NCBI GenBank assembly: GCA_029061155.1
Contig: JAIDSQ010000085.1
Location: forward strand, 1-41,212
Length of the DNA: 41,212 nucleotides
Source: Clostridia bacterium
GTDB taxonomy: Bacteria; Bacillota; Clostridia; Christensenellales; Borkfalkiaceae
Direction: 5' to 3'
The stretch's first letter is position 1. Each line of letters opens with the position of its first letter. The notes under the pieces were generated by a model. The model made no database searches. It had not been told where the DNA came from and saw only the letters and a program-made list of their open reading frames with translations. This document shows positions 23,201-29,200 of the stretch, in pieces. The position numbers were made by a program, and so were the translations under genes.

Positions 23201-26200
23201 ACGGCCTTACCATTTCTGGTTACAGCGGACTCGAGGCAACCAACAAGGGCGACTATCAGGCTAAATTCATAATGACTTACGACGCGAACAGCTGGGAAGC
23301 TCCTGATTTCCCCAACACTCTTGACTGGAGTATCTCCGTTGCGGAAATCGTACTTAACACGGCTTACTGGAACTATGCTAACGCGTTCGTATACACGCTT
23401 GAAGACGGCAGCGCGGTAACCCGCACCGTAGAACTTCAGAGCCTTCCTAAACAGCTCACCGATATGGTAACTGCGGGCACGGCAACCGTAACCTACACAG
23501 GCAACAGCGGTTCCTTGGCAGGCACATATACGGCAAAAGTAACAATTAACGTAACCAACCCCAACTACACGGTTGTATTCCCCGAAACCTTAAAGGATAC
23601 GCTCACCTGGACTATTGAACAGCGCAAGCTGACAATACCCGAAGAGAGCGGTCAGTGGACGGAGTTCGACGGCAAGTCGCACGACATTATGGTAGAGGTT
23701 TGCGGCGCGGATGCAGACTGGGCGGACTTCTACGACGTATCTATAAGGTACTCGCGTGACGGAAGTACGTACATGAACTACAGCGGTTACAAAGATGTCT
23801 TAACCGACGCTTACGACGCTTGGTTCTACGAACTTACTCTCACGATTAAGAGCAGCATAAACACCAAAAACGCAACCAACGCGGTTTGGGAGAATGAAAG
23901 CTCCGATAAACAGGTCGTTCGTTTCTCAGTCGGTAAACTTACCGTAACTGTAACGGGTTGGAAGGGCGATTACGAAAACACCACGGCTATGACCGACTAC
24001 GATGCAATCGTACAGCCCGATATGCTCGGTTACACGATAACCGACGCGGACGGCAAGGAATACACCAAAGACGAGGCTAAACTTCTCGGCGGCGGCATAA
24101 CCTTAACCGTTAAACCCTACGTTGTAAGCGCGCTTACAAACAACATCACGCTTGCTTACGTAGACGACAACAGCAAGAGCTACGACTATGTAACTCCTTA
24201 CACCGGTCTTGAATGGCTCGTAAATCCCGAATTAAAGGCTGACACCGCTGACTATGACGGCACAAAGCATACGTTCGTTATAGATAACTGGGAATACTAT
24301 TCCGATTATCTTGAATTTACAAGCATTACCGACGACGAGGGCAAGAAGATTGAAAGCGCGTCGCTCGAACAGACCAAGGCTGGAACGTACTCCGTATATC
24401 TCAAGATAAAGGATACGGCAAACGCATCGTGGAAGACCACCGACGGCACGATTGACAGAAGTAAGATAATTGAGCTTACCTTCACAATCAACGCTAAGAT
24501 GATAACCATTCCTACAATCAGCGATTACGAGTACACCGGCAGCGCAATAAATCTTGCAACCGTTCTTGACAAGTCATTTACAGACTTCGTTGAACTCAGC
24601 GGCAACGTAAGCGCAACCAACGTCGGCAAGTACGAGCTTAAGCTCAAGTTCAAGGATGCAGACAGCTGTGTATGGAACGACGGCTCGTCCGACGAAAAGT
24701 CTATAAACTGGAACGTCAACCAGAGAGTACTTTCAACTCCCGACGCGGGCGGCTGGACAGTATTCGACGGCGAAGTACACAACCTTGTTAAAGATTGCGG
24801 CTATGGCGACGACTGGAACACTTACTTTGACGTAACGGTTGAATACTCCGCAGACGGCAGTGAATTCGAGACGTTTGAAGGATACGAAACCGATAAGAAC
24901 TACACGGCTTACAAGTCGGGCGTTTATAAGATAGTATTCACTATCAAGTCGGCGCTTAACAACGGCAATGAAAACGTTGTCTGGAGCAACTTCTCAACCG
25001 AGGCGCAGACCGCTACGGTAGCAGTATCTAACTACAGCGTAACCGTAACAGGCTGGAACGCAAACAAGGAACAGTCCACAGTTAAGCTTTCCGATGGTTC
25101 AACGGCTTCGACTAAGTTCTTCGAGTACATCTTAAGAAACAGCGAAACCAATGCAATCGTAACGGTAGAAGAAGTTCTTACGGCAGGCGTAGGCAAGGGC
25201 TTCACAATAGAACTTGCAGTTAAGTCCTCGTATACAGACTTTGTAAGCATTATCTACTCCAACGATTCTTACAAAACGTATTTCTTCTCAACCGAAAAGA
25301 TTTCTATTGACAAACCCGAATTCAGATTCTCGAGTTACGAGTTCAACGCAACCGAGCGTACGTTCGAGATTGTAGACTGGGCAACCAAGTACAATAAGTA
25401 TCTTGAAATGGACCATCCCGCTGAATACTTAAAGCAGACGAATGCAGGCAACTATTCGGTAATCTTGTCCTTCAAGTCTAACTCCGTGGCCGCATGGGCG
25501 GACGGCTCTTCGGACGCTTACACTCTCAACTTCTCGATAACCGTAAAAGAAATCGTTAAGCCCGCACTTGCAAACGCGGCTTACACGGGTTCGGAAATCA
25601 ACATACTCACGCAGTACATTGCCGAATACGGCGACGACTACATTGAAATCAAGAGCGGTGATAAGTACACCGACGCAGGCAATTATAAGCTTGTATTAGG
25701 CTTAAAGTACCCCGAAAGCACCAAGTGGCAGGGCGGCGACAACTCCGACCTCACGGTCAACTGGTCAATAACCCAGACCAAGCTTGTTGCTCCCGCAGAC
25801 AGTGAAAAGTGGACGGTATTCGACGCTGCAAACCATAATCTCTTAGAGCTTTGCAACGTTCAGACAAACTGGAACAACTACTACACCGCTAAGATAGAGT
25901 ATTCTGCGGACGGCGTAACTTACAGCGACTTCAGCGGTAACGTAGGTTACAACGCAGGCAGCTACAAGCTTACGTTCCATATCAAGGACGACCTCAACCC
26001 CGACGGCGCAAGCAACGTGGTTTGGGCAAGCACCGAAAATACGGACGACGTCGAAGTAGTAATAACGGTAGCCAAACTTGAAGTCAAAGTAATCGGCTGG
26101 AACGAAAAAGCAAACGACTCCACCGTCAAGCTTGAAAGCGGCTCGTTGCCCGCAAGCGTAACAAGCTACATATTCAAGGACGCTGACGGCAAAGAGGTAA

Positions 26201-29200
26201 CCGAGGCGGAAGTACTCGCATCGGCTCAGGGCGTCAAGTTCTCCAAGGAGCTTGTAATAAGCGATACCGACAACGTAAAGGTTGAATACGAAACTGCGGG
26301 ACTTAAGAGATATTACTTTGTAATGTCCGTACACAAGATGTACATTCCTCAGCTTTCCGAAACCAGCGTGGAATATGACGGCAAGTTGCACACGTTCCTC
26401 ATCAACGACTGGGATTTATACACGAAATACGTCGAAATCACCGCTGACAGCGATAGTCTTTCTCAGCAGGATGCAAAAACGTACACAATCAAACTGCACA
26501 TTAAGGATGCTATGGTATCCACATGGCAGGACGGCAGCACGGACGACGTAACTCTTACGTTTGAAATTACCCAGATAATTGTAGACGGCAGATGGGATAC
26601 CAAGAATATGCCCAACACCTTCGTGGTAACCGGCACGTATCCCGTAGAAAACAACTCGCTTGTAAACGTAACTTATACGGATAAAGACGGCAAGACGGCT
26701 GATCCCACCAATCTTAAAGAGGGTGAAACCTATACGGCAACCGTAGCTCTGAACCGTTCTTACACGACGAACTACAAACTCGACGAAAATATCGAGCTTA
26801 CGTCAGTGTTCACAATGCCTATTAACTATACAAGGCTCAACCTTCCCACAATTAAGGATGCAACCCGTCCTTACAACGGCAAGGCTCAGACCTTCCAGAT
26901 TGGTTACTGGGCAACCACATATGTGGATTATCTTGAAATGGAAGGCAGCTTAACGCAGACCGACACAGGCAAGTATGAAGTAACGCTCACCTTCAAGGAA
27001 GGCGTTCATGCAACCTGGCAGGACGGCAGCATTGACCCCGTAACGCTCAAATTTGAAATTACGGGCGTAACCGTAAAAGCAACGTGGGATATCACGGGTG
27101 ACGCTCCCGTACTCGACACGTCGGCTACGGATTATGCAGGCGGCAAACTTCCCGAAAAGCTTATAAGCTATGTGTTCAAGGACGATAAGGGCAATGTAGC
27201 AGAGGCTAAAGATCTTGTTTCGGATACCACCTACTACGTAACCGCGTCTATAAGCGCAGACTACAGACTCAACTTCACATTCGCAAGCGACGTTCAGAAG
27301 GTATACGTATTCTTCATCCGCGACGGTAAGATTGAACCCGCACAGCTCAAAAAGCTTGAAAAGCCCACACTTCTCAGCGACAGTAAAGAGTACACGGGTG
27401 CGGAACTCACCTTCGAAATCGAGAACTGGGACACTGTTTACAAGACCTATCTCGATATAGTAGACGGCAGCTTAAAGCAGACCGACGCAGACGAATACAG
27501 CATAACCCTCCGTTTCAAGGACGGCGTTGCGGCAATCTGGTCAAGCGGCGGAATGGAAGACGTAGTTCTTAAATTCACCGTAACTCAGAGAGTGCTTAAC
27601 GGCGAATGGATATTTGAAGAAGAAGGTCTTGAACAGCCTTACTTCGACCTCGCTGAAGAAGGCTTTGAACTTCCCGAAGGCTTGCTTGAATACGTAATCA
27701 AGGATGCTGACGGAAAAGTAGTAACTGCTATCAAGGCAAACGTAACATATTACATTACAGTAAGCACAACCGATGTAAACTACAAGTTCGCAAACGGTAT
27801 CGAAACAGAGAAGGTATTCAGACTCAATACCGACAACACCCTTACGGAAGTTGTCGTTAAGAGAATGGCTCTTCCCGAGTTCGTACAGGCGTCAATAGTT
27901 TACGACGGCACGGCTCACGAATTTGAAATCGTTGACTTCGACGAAATTTCAAGTTTCGTAGAAGTTACAGGCGACAACTTAACTCAGACCAACGTAGGCA
28001 AGTACAAGGTAACCTTCCACATTAAGGACACCACTGTTTCAACGTGGGTAGGCGGCACAACGGGCGACTATTCGATTTACTTTGAAATCACCTCGAGAAC
28101 GACCGCACTTCCCGTAGCGATGCCTTCAATGGCGGATGAAAAGCTTGTTTATACAGGCTCGGAAATCACCTTTGCAATTGCAAATTGGGCTGAATCGTAT
28201 CAGGATATAATCGAACTCAGCGGCGACGACCTTACGCAGACAATCGTAGGCGAGTACAGCGTAACTCTTAAAATCAAGGATACTTCTCTCTTCATCTGGG
28301 AGAACGGCAAACTTGAAGACGTAACGCTTAAATTTGAAATCGTCAAAGCTCAGGTAGAAGGCGAGTGGCTGCTCGGTGACGACGTACCTTACTTCGCACC
28401 CGACGAAACCACGTTCGGCGCTTATCCCGAGGATATGATAGAATATACCATAACCGATAAGGACGGCAACGTAATCGACTTCAAGGATACCCAAACCTGC
28501 GTAACCTACTACATGAAGGCAACTATTGTCAACGATAACTTCGAGTTTGCTGAAGGCGTACAGACGACGTTTGCGTTCAGATATACCGAAGGCAACGTAC
28601 TGTTTGCAGTAGTAGTTCAGTTGCTTGATATGCCTGAATTCGTACAGTCTTCAATCGAGTACGACGGCGAAGAGCACACCTTCGAGGTTAAGGACTGGGC
28701 ATTCCTCGGTCAGTATCTCGAACTCAGCGGCGCAAGCCTCACTCAGACCGACGTAGGCGAATACAGCGCAACGTTCACGATTACCGATACGACTCTTGCA
28801 ACATGGCAGAATGGCACAACACGTACTGTTTCGATAAGATTCGAGATAACGGAAAGAACTTCTGGCAATACCGAGCTTGAACTTCCCGCAATGGAAACGG
28901 CAGAGTATACCTACGACGGCACTGAACACACCTTCGCAATCAAGGGCTGGGCAGATCTTGCCGACAAGGTAGAACTCAGCGGCGACAGCTTAACGCAGAC
29001 GGAAGTAGGAACTTACACGGCAACCCTCCGCATTAAGAACAGCGTTCTCTATGTATGGGCTGACGGCACCGATACCGCTACGGTAACCTTTGAAGTAAAA
29101 GCTATTCTCGTTGACGCGCAGTGGGTTTACAACGATATAGACGTGCCTTATCTTGAGGACGTAAGTCTTGATATCGTAAGGTATGAAGTAACCGACGTAA

